The position numbers and the translations under genes are program-made. Source: Polytrichum commune (lineage: Eukaryota; Streptophyta; Polytrichopsida; Polytrichales; Polytrichaceae). Taken from it: DNA of 60,000 nucleotides. The notes under the pieces are model-generated. The model was not told the origin of the DNA and made no database searches. It saw only the letters and a list, made by a program, of their open reading frames with translations. The stretch is taken from NCBI GenBank assembly GCA_950295325.1, contig OX485809.1, positions 29,838,144 to 29,898,143 on the forward strand, written 5' to 3'. Each line of letters opens with the position of its first letter. The first letter of the stretch is position 1. Below are positions 37,270 through 49,110 of the stretch, piece after piece.

Positions 37270-40025
37270 CAAGACTCTTGATGATATGTGATTCCAACAA
37301 TATTGGTTGGATGGGAATAAGGAATGGTTTTTGGCTAACGTGATCATTTGATTGTAGGTGCTTCAAGTCATAGTGCTAGCGTCGATTTGCACAAAAGTTC
37401 GAGCTCATGTGATTGGCCTCCGCCCCAAAATTGGGTGGTTTGAGGGTGGAGTTCCGACAACATTGGTTGCTCGGCTTCGTGTTGCTTTCAAATGTCGAGT
37501 GGCGTGTATCAAGTAGTAATGTCAATGTCCGGGGAGAACCGGTATTTAGTGTAATGGCGGCCGGTTGGTTTTGTGAAAAGTCAGGTTGGATTGGGAAAGT
37601 GGAGGATGTGAAACCGGTGCTTTTACAAACAAATCGGATTTCAACCGGCAACCATTTTGAGGAGGAGGATTTTTACCCGGACGAATTGTGAAATAGGCGG
37701 ATTTCATTTGTTTTATTCATCTAGGGCCGGATATCATTTGGTTCTAGGGTTTAGGTTATATGTTCGTTGTAGGCTTGTAGCGATTTGGTGAATGCCGGAC
37801 AGGCAAAGTTTTTGCTTCATTATTGCATTTCATTGTTGACGGCTAGTGTTTAGAATGTATTATGTGTGTGTCTATGGAAGATCTTCGTGGTGATCTTGAT
37901 AACGTGAAGATGATACTGTTGATTTTGACTCTAATAGTTGATGAATTTCATTTTTGTATATAGTATGGTATGTTAGGTTACTCTTTTATCATCCTATGGC
38001 CACAAATCTAATATGAGGTTTTAAGACCTAGGTATGATAGAAGAGTAAATCCATGGCCATCAACTGGTTGATGGGTTGTTTTAGGTTCAACTCCTGCTAT
38101 GGATAAATTGTTGATCATTGTTGTTGGATGTTAATATCATTACATATTATTGTTGTACGTTGATATGTTCTTTGGACATATGTTGTTTGTAGATATAATT
38201 TTGATACATTGGAGAATCGGCTTCCTTATCAATGCCCAATTTTTTGGCCGGTTGTCATTACAATGAAGAGGAAATTAGCCGGCACTTGAAAAATAATATA
38301 GGATTTTGGCCGGTCCAAATTAATGGGAACAAGTTTGCAACCGGTAAAATCGTGAAAAAACCGATAGAAGTTGTGAAGAGGCGGATTTTAGCTGGTTGAG
38401 CTCAAAAATCTCCCGAACCCTAAGTAATGTCCACGCGGCATTAACTTCGAGGAAAGCAATTTTGGTCAAGACGTCAACTATGGACCTAGAAATGATAAGG
38501 AACTTACCACTTGTTAAGGGCATCTACAAATGCAGGACAAATGTAAGGGTTCAATCCTTAATAATTTCAAGGAAAATATATTATTTACCACTGTGCATGT
38601 TGGTAAGTAGAATCGCATCTTTAGTGGGGAGGTACTATTGATTATCCCATTTAGTGAGGGCTGGTTTATAGTGCGTGATGGGAAGTTAGTGAAGGTGGTA
38701 TCAAATTTCTTTATGCTATGAAATTAAAGCCGTATGAAGATCTAGGGTTTCCAAAGCCCAAAGTGTCTAGTCACTCGGCACTCATTTGGTTCTCATGCTT
38801 GGTGGTTCTGGCATAATGTTATCATACCATTTTAGAAGGCATGAAGAAGTTGTTGTTGTTGTTGTTGTTGCACCGTCGAGAATGATTCTCGTAGTTGTGA
38901 TTTTAAGCTTCAAAGCATCTTAGAGCACACACTGATTTTCTCAAAGTGTATGATGAAGTGAGCATGCTTTCAAAGATGATGGATTTAGTATCACTTAATA
39001 AAAATATCAACCCTCACTAATTTTGGGATTTGGCATGATAGGCTTGTGTGTTTTGGGAATAAGTATCGCATGCACTAAAATGTGATAATAAATGTAGGCT
39101 TTACGACTCCAAAATTTAGCTAACCACATGCAACGGTTGTCATATGTGAAGTTATGACATGTGTGTAAGAACTTGAAAAGTTCATGATGTTCAGATGTTT
39201 GAGCATAATTAATGCAATGTGCAATAGTTCAACCGAAGAATACAAATCAAGAAGTCGAGCACTAACACGTGATCCTCCTCATTTACTCAGTTCAACTAAA
39301 AATTGTGGGACATTAGAGTTATCTGCCATTTCTCTCAAAGAGGGACAAAACCGTGGGTTTGATCTTACTTTGAGAACACTTTCCATCGAGAGCTCGTTAG
39401 CTCGTCGTCTGTTAAAGCTTCTTTTGAAAGTTGGGTGAAACTTTCGGGACATTTTTTTCCCACCTCTCAAACTTTGAGAGAGTTTTACGATCTAAAACAG
39501 GGTATGCATATGGGACCCGCTGTTCTAAATCCCATATTTACTTATGCAAGCCTAGTTTGGTCCACCCATCCTAGAAGGACAAGCTAGAAAACTGATTTTT
39601 AATAGCACAACACCACTCTTTATGTATGGTAATGTAAGCATTAAGAAAACTTGGGTAACTTTGTGTTAATTCTCGTAAACTCAAGGTTTGGAAGTAAACC
39701 CATGATTTCATCTCCTTTATTGTACAAATAACTCTATTATGAACATCTTAACGATATACGTTTAGAAATTCAATCACATACAAAAAATATCTTAGGGTTT
39801 GGTTAAATAGAACTATTTGAACATTGGACTAATCACTTATATATCACAGTGGTTATGAAAACTTTCTCCAATCCCAGGCTCATTTGAGGCCATCTATTAC
39901 ATTCCCAAGAACTTCGCTTCATTTCCAAGACGCCCCTCTTTCAAGGCAAATCGATACATCTTCCTCCATCCAAAAAAATCGGTCTCTATATCTTCGAATT
40001 GTGCACCTCAAAGATGAACTTGAAA
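37270..40025. other. Interval with (GTT)n tract and CCGGTT-rich sequence
   Basis: GCCGG/CCGGTT words are unusually frequent at 37555-37690 and 38220-38400, with an open frame at 37413-37691 that resembles no family I know. A (TTG)n tract is at 38849-38870. Otherwise no gene was supported. Confidence 0.4.
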
Positions 40026-40026
40026 A

Positions 40027-40051
40027 CTACACTAAATAATGTATTTAGTGT
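40027..40051. repeat. Solo family B palindromic end
   Basis: ACTACACTAAATAATGTATT then TAGTG matches the family B terminus, with only a short stretch of family sequence following. Confidence 0.6.
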
Positions 40052-40099
40052 TGTACGGTGTTGTTATGCTATTGTGGCAACTTTTCTAGTGACACTTCT

Positions 40100-42650
40100 T
40101 ATAGATAACTGTAGATAGGTTTTTAGATTGGGTTCCAATTAAGAAAACCACACAGGGAAGACTAAATGAGTGTCAGGTGTTACATCTAGGGATCACCATT
40201 GAGTTAATTGATAGATTACAAGAGAATTAAGATGTATTTAGAACAACAAACACAGGGAAAAATACTTCTAGAGTGAGCTTTAGGATTGATTCAATTAAGG
40301 TTGAGGGTCACTCACAGCAGTACATGCAATTGATCAGTCACTCCCTCACAACCCACTCTCATCAGTAACATCACTCTTATAATGTGTTTTGCAATTCAGG
40401 GAGTCACAGCTCAGCCATAGACATTTGAGTACGCCATAGTCTCAGAAACCCAAGGCAAAAACTCCTTGAGGTGACCATAGTCTCTTTAAATAAGTAACCA
40501 AGGACTATAGGCCATACCACAGTTAGTAAGGATATCATGTTCACACTTGACTCCTCCTATGGTTAAGTGATTGATTTAATTAGATAAAGACCACATAAAT
40601 GAATTATTTCCTTAGTCAGTTTTAGACTTAACACTTTCACAGTGGAATTGAATGCATTAAAATAAATTATTGAAATTAACAAAAGTCTAACGTGTGACAG
40701 TAACCTAGTGACTGAGTCTAAGCGAAGCGAACTAAACCGGACCGGAACCGTAAGAGTCTAATCGGTAGGACCATAGTCTGCACGGCACGGCCATAGTCTA
40801 GTCACCAGTAACCAGTATCAAGTCACGTCTTATAGAGAGGGCCATAGTCTTAGTATCCAGTAACCAGTAACAAGTAGCCAATCACCAGTAACCAAGTCAG
40901 CGTCAAGTTCTCGAAGGTGATGCTGGCCACTCCTCCTTTTATGCTTGCCTTTGAGTGCTCCCCCTAACAATATGGGTTAAAGGGCAGCTTAGTTCCCTCT
41001 CGCGCGACTCCTTCGTCCACACCCGGCTTCTTCCTTTCCCCCGCTAGGCTCGTTATCTTCGATCAAATGCTTCGCGGGGCAGATCTCCTCTACCATCTCA
41101 TCTCTCCATTTGTTACCATTATCTCACAGATTCCACAGATAGCTAATGCTCTTCTTCACAGAGACTCACATAAAAAGAAAATAATTAACTTACTCTCTAT
41201 CAATTAAGGAGGCATTCTTCTATCATCCATAATGTATGTTTTCAGACAATGTTCCTGCGTCAGAGAGGGAGCCAATTAAACTTCACTCGGGTTCGTCGAC
41301 TTCTTATCTCACATGAGAGAGTACGCAACAAGAAGCTTCCTACTTTGAAATTGTGTAAGACTGCCCTTTGAACGATTGGACCTTTACAAAGTTTCAATCT
41401 TCCTTTCACAGGAAAATACACACCCTGATTTCTTCACAGGGCCCACAGATCAATTAAAAGATTAATTCTCTCTCTTCTCGGGAGTTCACATACGCAGGGA
41501 ATCTTGAGGACAGTTGAAATTGGTTGAGACAATTGTTCGAGCAATTTGGCACCCACACACTTTCCAGTCCTCTCTCACAGAAAGTTCACACAGTTATTAT
41601 ACTTCCTCCCTGCATCTAGCTAGAGGTTTCGATTTGTGAGTTAGGCGTTACCGACTCGTTTTATGGTTACATTTCTTCATGATCATCACTCCCAATGTTA
41701 ATTCCATTAGGTTCATGAGTAGAGGTACCTGTGATCCTTTCACAAAGTTTCAGTATTCATTCACCCACTCGTACTCAAATAGGCTCACACTATAATTCAC
41801 CGCTTCTAAAGTCTTCCAAAAGACATTCATTGAAATCACTTCAAGGTGTAAACGTTTCTGTCTCTCTCTTCTCGAGAGTAACGAAAATTTCTCTTACATG
41901 TTTCGCAAGATTAATTTATGTACTCCCCCACAGTGTAATTTCACATCCCACTTGTGAGGTATGGTCATAAATAATAATATCGGATTTGAGACACTTCATA
42001 TATTTCACACAGTTCCACTCTTAACACCCACTTACACCAATCAAGCACAATTGAGGTATTAAGGTTGAACTAATTCGGATCAGGATATCTCTTCTCAAGA
42101 ATTCCCAATTCGATCCAGAGGTTCACACTCGATCTCTGTAACTAATATACTTACAGAAATTACGATCTCACATCAGATAACTTACTCCCTTCACAAGAGT
42201 AAGATATCACAGATTCTCCCTAGGTTCTTCCCGAACCAAGAAGAATACACTTTGGCTCCCTCGATTCAACACAAGCATCAACACTACAAGTTCAATTCTC
42301 ATACACACAATTGATAGAAGAGCTTCACGCTATTATATTATGTATAGTAAAATGTTCATTCACAAAGGGCTTCACACCCAGGCTAGAATCGCTCAAAAAC
42401 TGCCAGACAAGGGAGACTCTCTTCTCGAGAGGTACTGCCTTTCTCCTCTCCCTCTTCTCCTCTATATCCCCTAAATTAACTACCTCGTCTCTTGGAATCA
42501 GATTTCATAAGGCTCTTCGACTTGGTCACATGTCTATTGCCCTACCCAAAAGACTCTTCCTCTTGGGATCTGTTTCATATGAACTAAATGTTTCACCCTT
42601 AGCTCATTTCGGATAATTGGTCACTAATGACTTACTTTAACGTCCATTTC
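40100..42650. other. Long low-complexity CT-rich and CCATAGTCT-rich tract
   Basis: Between about 40430 and 40850 the word CCATAGTCT recurs five times and CCAGTAACCAG-type words recur three to four times. From 41200 to 42600 the sequence is rich in CTCTCTTCTCGAGAG-like words, TTCACA and ACACTCG. It may be an untranslated or LTR-like part of an old element, but I found no paired LTR, primer-binding site or coding domain. Confidence 0.4.
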
Positions 42651-42834
42651 ACATTCTGAGTGCCAATATGAATTCACATCCTATCAAAATTCTAAAATGA
42701 CTATTCTGAGACCAAAAATTGTACCACAATAACTTTGCAAGCATTGTCATGGATGATTAAAAATTGGATGAAATCCATGCCAATGACTGAAACAAAGTTT
42801 GGTGTGTTCTTGCATCCTAACATTTATGTAATGA

Positions 42835-43053
42835 AGTATTGTCATGGATGATTGAAAGTTGGTTGAAAAATCACTTAGTAAGTGACGGTAGTTCCAACAT
42901 TGTACATCTATAATGCCCTAATCTTTTTTTACAAGGAATGACAAATCATGTTACGTTCACAATTGGTGTTGGTGACACTACATGGGCAGTTTACAATTAG
43001 TATCAAGCAAGACAAATACAATTAGTGACACTAAATATAATATTTTAGTGTAG
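42835..43053 (-). mobile_element. Family B MITE, partial copy 4
   Basis: It keeps GTCATGGATGATTGAAAGTT, CACTTAGTAAGTGACGGTAG and the right end GACACTAAATATAATATTTT then AGTGTAG. The left half is missing. Confidence 0.7.
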
Positions 43054-43072
43054 CATGGTGATATTAATGCTC

Positions 43073-43258
43073 TACACACATAGTAGTGGGCATAGCTAGC
43101 GGACGGTTCCCACCAGTATGAGTGGCTTCTTCGTCGCTTTTAGCCAACGACCGGATGCAACTGTGAAGATTTACCCGTTTTTCTCGTTAAAAATGAACGA
43201 AAAAACCACCCATACTGGTGGGATCCATTTGTTGGCTATGTCCACTAGTATGTTTGGG
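43073..43258. repeat. Nested inverted-repeat element, family E
   Basis: The inner arms CCCACCAGTATGAGTGG (43109) and CCACCCATACTGGTGGG (43205) are inverted. The outer blocks ACACATAGTAGTGGGCATAG and GCTATGTCCACTAGTATG also pair. It shares CATACTGGTGGG with the 7169 hairpin. It starts about 20 bp after a family B end. Confidence 0.75.
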
Positions 43259-43402
43259 CAAGGCATCGCTACAACAACGATTGCCATTGTTTGGTCCAAC
43301 TCAAGGCAATCATTTGTAACAATTCTTTGTACTTATCTGCCTCAAGGGTTCAAGCAAAAAGCCATGGTTATCCCAAATTGGTAGTCTAGGAACCTAACCT
43401 AA

Positions 43403-44535
43403 GGGGCGGTTTACACCATAGACCATGAATTCGTCCCACGGAAGATGCCTTATTCCGCGGTACGAGTTCATGGTCTACATTTCATGGTCTGAGTTCTTAA
43501 AAAATCAATTTACAAAGCCGTTGGGCCCCTCACTAGGTGTAAACCGAATGTGGACCAAGAGGAATGACCACACACCAAAAAGTGAAGGTGCTGATTTTTT
43601 TAATACATGCCCAAAAAGAGCAATTTTGAAAAAAACTTAAGTTTGATTATTCCTTGTCTTCTCTTGGGCTTCACTTGTCTTCATTTCTTGTTAAATGTGT
43701 CGAAGATGTGGCTTGCAAATCTTCTCACAACAATTTTTTTTAAATTAAATAAAATGAGCAATTTAATTTGTACATGCTCAATGTAATTTACATGTGACAT
43801 GTACCTTGTGTTGTCACTACACTAAATAGGATATTTAGTGTTTGATTATATTTAATTTTGTTACCACCCTACCTTGCTCAACACTAATTTTCAATTCTTT
43901 GATAATTAATGTTAGAAGATTTCCCATTGCACTTCTTTTGACTACCCTGATCTACAGTCACTAAACCACTACAGATTTTTGTTTTTTGTTTTGCAACTGC
44001 ATTTTGTAATAATATTGGGGTGAGTAATATACCGTTGGAAAGGTATTTTCAAGACCTTTCCAACGGTATATTAGAAGCCCCAAAATTCCAAAAATTGCAT
44101 TTGGTAGACCAAAAAAACAAATCTGCACTTGAATTCTTGAGTTCTAGATGTCCCGCGTTGTTTGGTGAAACACGTGTGAGCCGGTTTAAGGGGTAGGCCA
44201 AGGTAGTGCTGGTATGTCTCATGGGCTATGGTATAATTAAGGTGCTTAAAAGGTAGATTCGTTAAAAATTTATTGAAATGGTATTACTGTAATATGGGCC
44301 ATTGCCTTTTCCTTCCAGACCACCTCTCTTGCCTCTCTCACCGCAAAACCCGTTGGACCATGTTAGTGCATTTATTAGGCCTTAAAAATTATATTTTGGG
44401 GACCTCGACCTCCATGGTCCCTCTGCCATTTTTTCCTTAGTGTAACCCGAAGTTGTCCCGGGAGAACTTCAACAGCCAATCAGCTGCCTTGCAGAGCCAT
44501 GGTCCAACTTCATGGTCCATAGTGTAAACCGCCCC
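43403..44535. mobile_element. 1,133-bp Harbinger-like TIR element with TAA duplication
   Basis: The left end GGGGCGGTTTACACCATAGA and the reversed right end GGGGCGGTTTACACTATGGA are inverted repeats continuing to CCATGAA. TAA flanks both ends (43400-43402 and 44536-44538). Inside is a perfect stem at about 44029-44073 (ATATACCGTTGGAAAGGT and its complement) and a stray family B end at 43816-43842. No transposase frame was seen. Confidence 0.85.
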
Positions 44536-44566
44536 TAAGTGGCCCAAACTCAATGCCAAATGTCAC

Positions 44567-45216
44567 TAAGGTAGATGGGCCTTAAATGGTTGCTATTTTG
44601 GTCCAAGATGACCCTAAACTACCAAGTGATAGTGGAGAGGTACCTGTTTCTGAATGGAGTGGTTGGCGGTTCGATTCCTTGCTATGAAATTCTCTCTCTA
44701 CTTGACGGAAAAAAAACTAGCTAGGTAGATAGGAAGCCAAGAGCCCACCCACTGCAAGGTAGGCAGCAAACCCCACCCGGCACCAAGAGGACTCTTGAGT
44801 AAGGTAGGGCCAATGGGCTCAAATTCACGTCGGATTGCCCGACGTTGGTTATTCGTTTGTATTTATTGGTTGCCATTTCTAACTAGGTCACTTCTCCTAG
44901 GATATAAAACATGTGGTTAGCATGAGATAATTAGCAATCAAAATCGAAGCCGTAGCCACTTTTCTCATTCTTTTTGGGGTTCATACAAATATTTAATTTC
45001 TTATGAAAGTGAAGATTCTAGTCTTCATTAAGTGGTCATATATGTCCCTTCAATAATGTCAACTATTGAACCTAGAATGGGTATCATATTTTGGGCATGT
45101 AGTCCAATATGTTTGAACATATGTCTTTGTGACATCTGATTTTGGAGCTACACCTATCCACATATATACCACTCGTATATAGGTGTGGATTGACTGTATT
45201 AGGCATGTCCACCTTA
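44567..45216 (+). repeat. Family A repeat interrupted by a SINE-like insertion
   Basis: It opens TAAGGTAGATGGGCC and closes GGCATGTCCACCTTA. Removing the insert and one target copy leaves about 371 bp, the family norm. It starts about 30 bp beyond the Harbinger-like element. Confidence 0.8.
44600..44866 (+). mobile_element. tRNA-derived SINE candidate, 267 bp
   Basis: It is flanked by TGGTTGCTATTTT (44587-44599) and TGGTTGCCATTT (44867-44878), a target-site duplication of 12-13 bp with one mismatch. Near its 5' end are an A-box match TAGTGGAGAGG (44630-44640) and a perfect B-box GGTTCGATTCC (44668-44678) with tRNA-like spacing. It has no coding frame and ends GTTTGTATTTAT rather than in poly-A. 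Confidence 0.7.
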
Positions 45217-45219
45217 AAT

Positions 45220-47655
45220 ACAATGTATGATATTGTGGTTTGGAACTTATAAGCTTGAACCTAAATGGTAAAGGTCTAATAGGGAATGGGATGGTTGGGG
45301 AATAAGTCCATGGATGCAATAGTGGGACATTTCTCTTTGTTCTAATGTCACGGCATAATATTTTAGCCTATGGTTAATGTTATTCCATAACCATCATGTA
45401 CATAATTACATTGTTTATGGAATTTAGTGTTGTTGACCTAATGCCTAGTGGCACTTACCCTATTATGAGGCCTATGCCTACGTCACACTAATGATTAACA
45501 AGTTAATTATTAGTGTGATCATGTCACACTTGGCATTTGTATGATCAATAGTATCTTCCTCTTGCATGCTAAATTGTACAACTGTCCTTTCAAGTACTCC
45601 AAATTGTTTGTTACGCTAAGCCTTTGACAATGTGTCACTAGTTGATGTAAGCTTTTTTTGATGCACGCCACTTTGGAACCCACATTATCATATGTTGAGA
45701 GTAGGGATATGGAATGATGAATCAATGTATCTTACGTAATGAATTACCGTGGGTCGAGAATATGATATCAACTCTATACCAATATTAGTTTATAAGCCAC
45801 CCTAATTTTGAACCTACATGCAACCTACATATGAACATACTATGGGCCACGGTATTTTCTGCCCGCACTAACTTTCAACCCACAATTATAGGGTGTGCAA
45901 GGTGTAGTATCATGTTGACAATTAATGGACGTAATATTTGAAGGACTCTGGGCAACCATGTGCATCCCTGTGCAATTAAAAGTGTACGTGGCACTAAATA
46001 CCATAAACAATAGACTGATATTAGTCCTTTTATCAATTTTAATTCTCTAATCCAATAAAAACTCAAATGCAATAACAAATTTGTGTTGAATACATATCAA
46101 GCATCACCAATGCCATATATGAATGCATTACTTCATCTTTGCGGTGTGGTATGCACTGAATATAAGGTAGAAGCACCTTAAACCAAAAAGTTAAGGTGTT
46201 TGGGGTACATGTGGTAGATATAAACCGAAAAAATGATTCTTATGCAGGAAAAGATAACCATGTGTACTACAATTTATTTTTATTTTTGTTATTTTTTTCA
46301 AATTTCAAATCCTCCCTTTCCCGACTTAAAATAAATACAATATTTTGAAGTGAAAATAGTATTAGCAACTAAAACTGTTAGAACCCCTTGATGTTCACAT
46401 AATGAACATCCTCAAAATCAACATGTACTCATTATGCAAGATTTTGGAAAATGTTGGTTTTGGGTGATATCTTGGTTCAAGGTGCTCCCCCTACCTTACT
46501 TTGAAGCTCGTTAACAAAGGAAAACACGGATGATTTGAAGACTCGGGTGAGGGCTCGTTGTAATGGTGTAGATAAGCCACCACCAACATCAAATCATTGG
46601 CATGAGGCTAGTTTTTTGTAAACTACTTCCACTCCCACTTGTATGTCGTGATGGAAAGGAATTGGGGTGGTCTTTGAAGATTTATATATCCAACTCCAAA
46701 GTCTTGCACAATGATGTCATGAGCCGAACCATTTTTTGAGTAAATTTTAGCATTTTGGATTCTACACTATTAATCTATAGGGTAGTGTGCCATCATGGTC
46801 AATCATGCCAACAAAAGTCTTTAGTATTGACCCAATGAATGTCCACATGCAACATATGGTCCATGGAAGTGGACATTGAAACATGTGCCTAACACATGGC
46901 ACACTTCTAAGTTAAGGTTAATAAGTTCGAAACTTATGGCTAGTGAAGATCCCAAGCAAATAAACAACGTTGCTTAGAAGCCTCATGCTCCCTCACTTCA
47001 CCCTAGCTAGCTAGGCATGAAAATAATACAGTCAACAGTTGGGAATAAACATGTTGTGATCTCAATAAGAATCGACGGCTTCAGTTTTTGTGCACAAGCA
47101 AGGTCTTCATGAAACATGGAATCTCTTCAGTTTAGAAAGGATGATGGATCCGTGAAGTTTAGTGACGTAATGCTCCGCATAATAAAGGTTTAAGATGACG
47201 ATGTATCATGTTTGCATCGTTTTGCTCACATTTTGCATTGCCTCTTGGGCCCTGTTGTGTTCATGTTGTCTTTGACTCCTGAGCTTCGGGATGAAAGTTA
47301 GAGGTTAAGTCATTCAATCGTTGGAGCCACATGGAGTTTTTTTAGCCGAAATCATATTTCATAACATTTGTGAGAGGTGACGTAGGAGTACAATATCCAC
47401 ATTGATATGTGCGATTGAGTTGCCTTTGCAAATAGGTTGCCTCTTTACCCATGCGAATTACTTGGGATCAAAACCCGGCCACAAAAATTTATAACTTTGT
47501 TAATTCATTTGTATAGCAACCACGATAATAGAGTTTTTATTGTGGTTGTGAATAATCAAAATAGTGTGGATCGTTGATAAATTAGCATGGATCAACCTAG
47601 TTGCACATATTATATGAAGAATAGGACTTGTGTGTCAATAGGTGTCCCACTCTTG
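45220..47655. other. Intergenic interval without identified features
   Basis: No gene, RNA or repeat family could be supported. Short open frames such as 45519-45725 (-) and 45875-46078 (-) show no recognisable domain. Confidence 0.35.
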
Positions 47656-47658
47656 TTT

Positions 47659-47766
47659 GGGGGGGGGGGGGGGGGAGAGGGTTGGAGGGACAAAGTTTGA
47701 CCAACACAAAGTACCTGGCCAATGGGAAGAGAGATATTTTAATTTTTTTTTTTGGGGGGGGGGGGG
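47659..47766 (+). repeat. Two long poly-G tracts (G17; T11-G13)
   Basis: G17 lies at 47659-47675 and T11-G13 at 47743-47766, 67 bp apart. The second has the same T-then-G order as the family B internal tract. Confidence 0.9.
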
Positions 47767-47869
47767 AGTTTGCACTTAGAGTTGAACGAGGGTTTGTTCA
47801 CAAGTTGTTATGTACTGTTAGGTGTTTGACAAGTGGCTTCCCTTCATGAAACAAGCACGTGTCTAGTAA

Positions 47870-48725
47870 AGGTGGTTTTCACCACCAAAACCTACCTTCG
47901 AGAAAAAAAAACTCGTAGTTGTTTCAAATGATGACCTCTCCTTCAAATGTTGTTTGTTTCTAGAAAGAAGCATATAATCTTGAAGAGCATCTCAATATGT
48001 TACTAGAGACACCAACATCGTCTTCTAACAACTAATTGCTCTTCATTTGATGTGTTCTTCATCAATTCTTGGAATTACGGATTGAGGTTAGCTCATTGAT
48101 TTCGCCTTCTCAAGATCTTTCATTCGATACAATACCCATAACTAGAAGTGAAAGAATGGAAACATACTAAGCAGTTGAAGATTCAAGCACCCTTGTGTTG
48201 TTGAGGGAGCTTCCATTGTGGGATTCCATTGTGTTGGATTGTTGCCACCTTACCATGTGAAGAACTTTTAGATTTGGGCCTTTGGGGATAGGGAATGAAA
48301 GTAGAGTTAAAATATGTACCATGAATAAGTATGAATTGAAGTGCGAACTTTATGGGTCCAAAGAGTGCCTTTGACAATTGGGTCTCTCATCGATTTGTTC
48401 ACCACAAGCCTATGGATCTTGGGCAATTGCCATGCGTCACTCGAATAGCAAGAAATATACCACGATTATAGATTTGCATGTAATTGGTAGTTAGGTGAGT
48501 TTGGAATTTTGATGAGTTTGGAAATGAGCAAGCATTTTTCGGAAATGTGAAGAATTGTGCTTCAAGTGTTATATTTTGTACTTGCTATGTGGCTATTATG
48601 TAGGTGATTTTATATTAAAAGATTATGGATATGATGTGCGCAAACATTTGACATCATAGTGGAGATATTAAGGTAGGTGTGCGACAATAGTTTAGTCTGG
48701 AATTGGCCAAAAGTCCGGTATCATA
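47870..48725. other. Intergenic interval without identified features
   Basis: Nothing supported was found here. Confidence 0.35.
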
Positions 48726-48730
48726 TAAAT

Positions 48731-49110
48731 ACTACACTAAATATGATATTTAGTGTCACCAAATCTAATTGTCTTGCTCAATACTAAATGTAAACTGCAG
48801 TATAGTATCACCAACACTAAATGTTAACCCAACATTATTTGTCATTCTTTGTAATTTGTTTGGGGGATTATAGATTTACAGTGTTGCAATTACTGTCACT
48901 TACTAAGTGATTTTTCATCCAGATATCAATCATCCATGACAATGTTTCATCACAAGTGACTGACAAGAGAAGGTAGGGTTTTGGCCAATGGATGAACTCA
49001 TCCATCATCCATGACAATATTTGTAAACTCATTCATAAGAAGTGTCATCCGAAAATTTATCATAGTGACATTAAATACCATATGACACTAAATATCATAT
49101 TTAGTGTAGT
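48731..49110 (+). mobile_element. Family B MITE with palindromic ends, best-preserved copy
   Basis: ACTACACTAAATATGATATT opens it and AATATCATATTTAGTGTAGT closes it; the ends are perfect inverted repeats of about 26 bp. Each end also contains the self-complementary ACACTAAATAT-G-ATATTTAGTGT. It is 380 bp with no coding. The internal tract here is only TTTGGGGGA. Confidence 0.9.

Noticed and set aside
37413-37691. Open frames on both strands rich in CCGGTT-derived codons
   Set aside because: No recognisable domain or splice structure, and both strands are open, which fits repeat composition rather than coding.
40100-42650. LTR retrotransposon
   Set aside because: No paired LTRs, primer-binding site, polypurine tract or gag/pol frame could be found.
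43118-43384. Plus-strand open frame of 88 codons
   Set aside because: It runs through the family E inverted repeat and has no domain resemblance.
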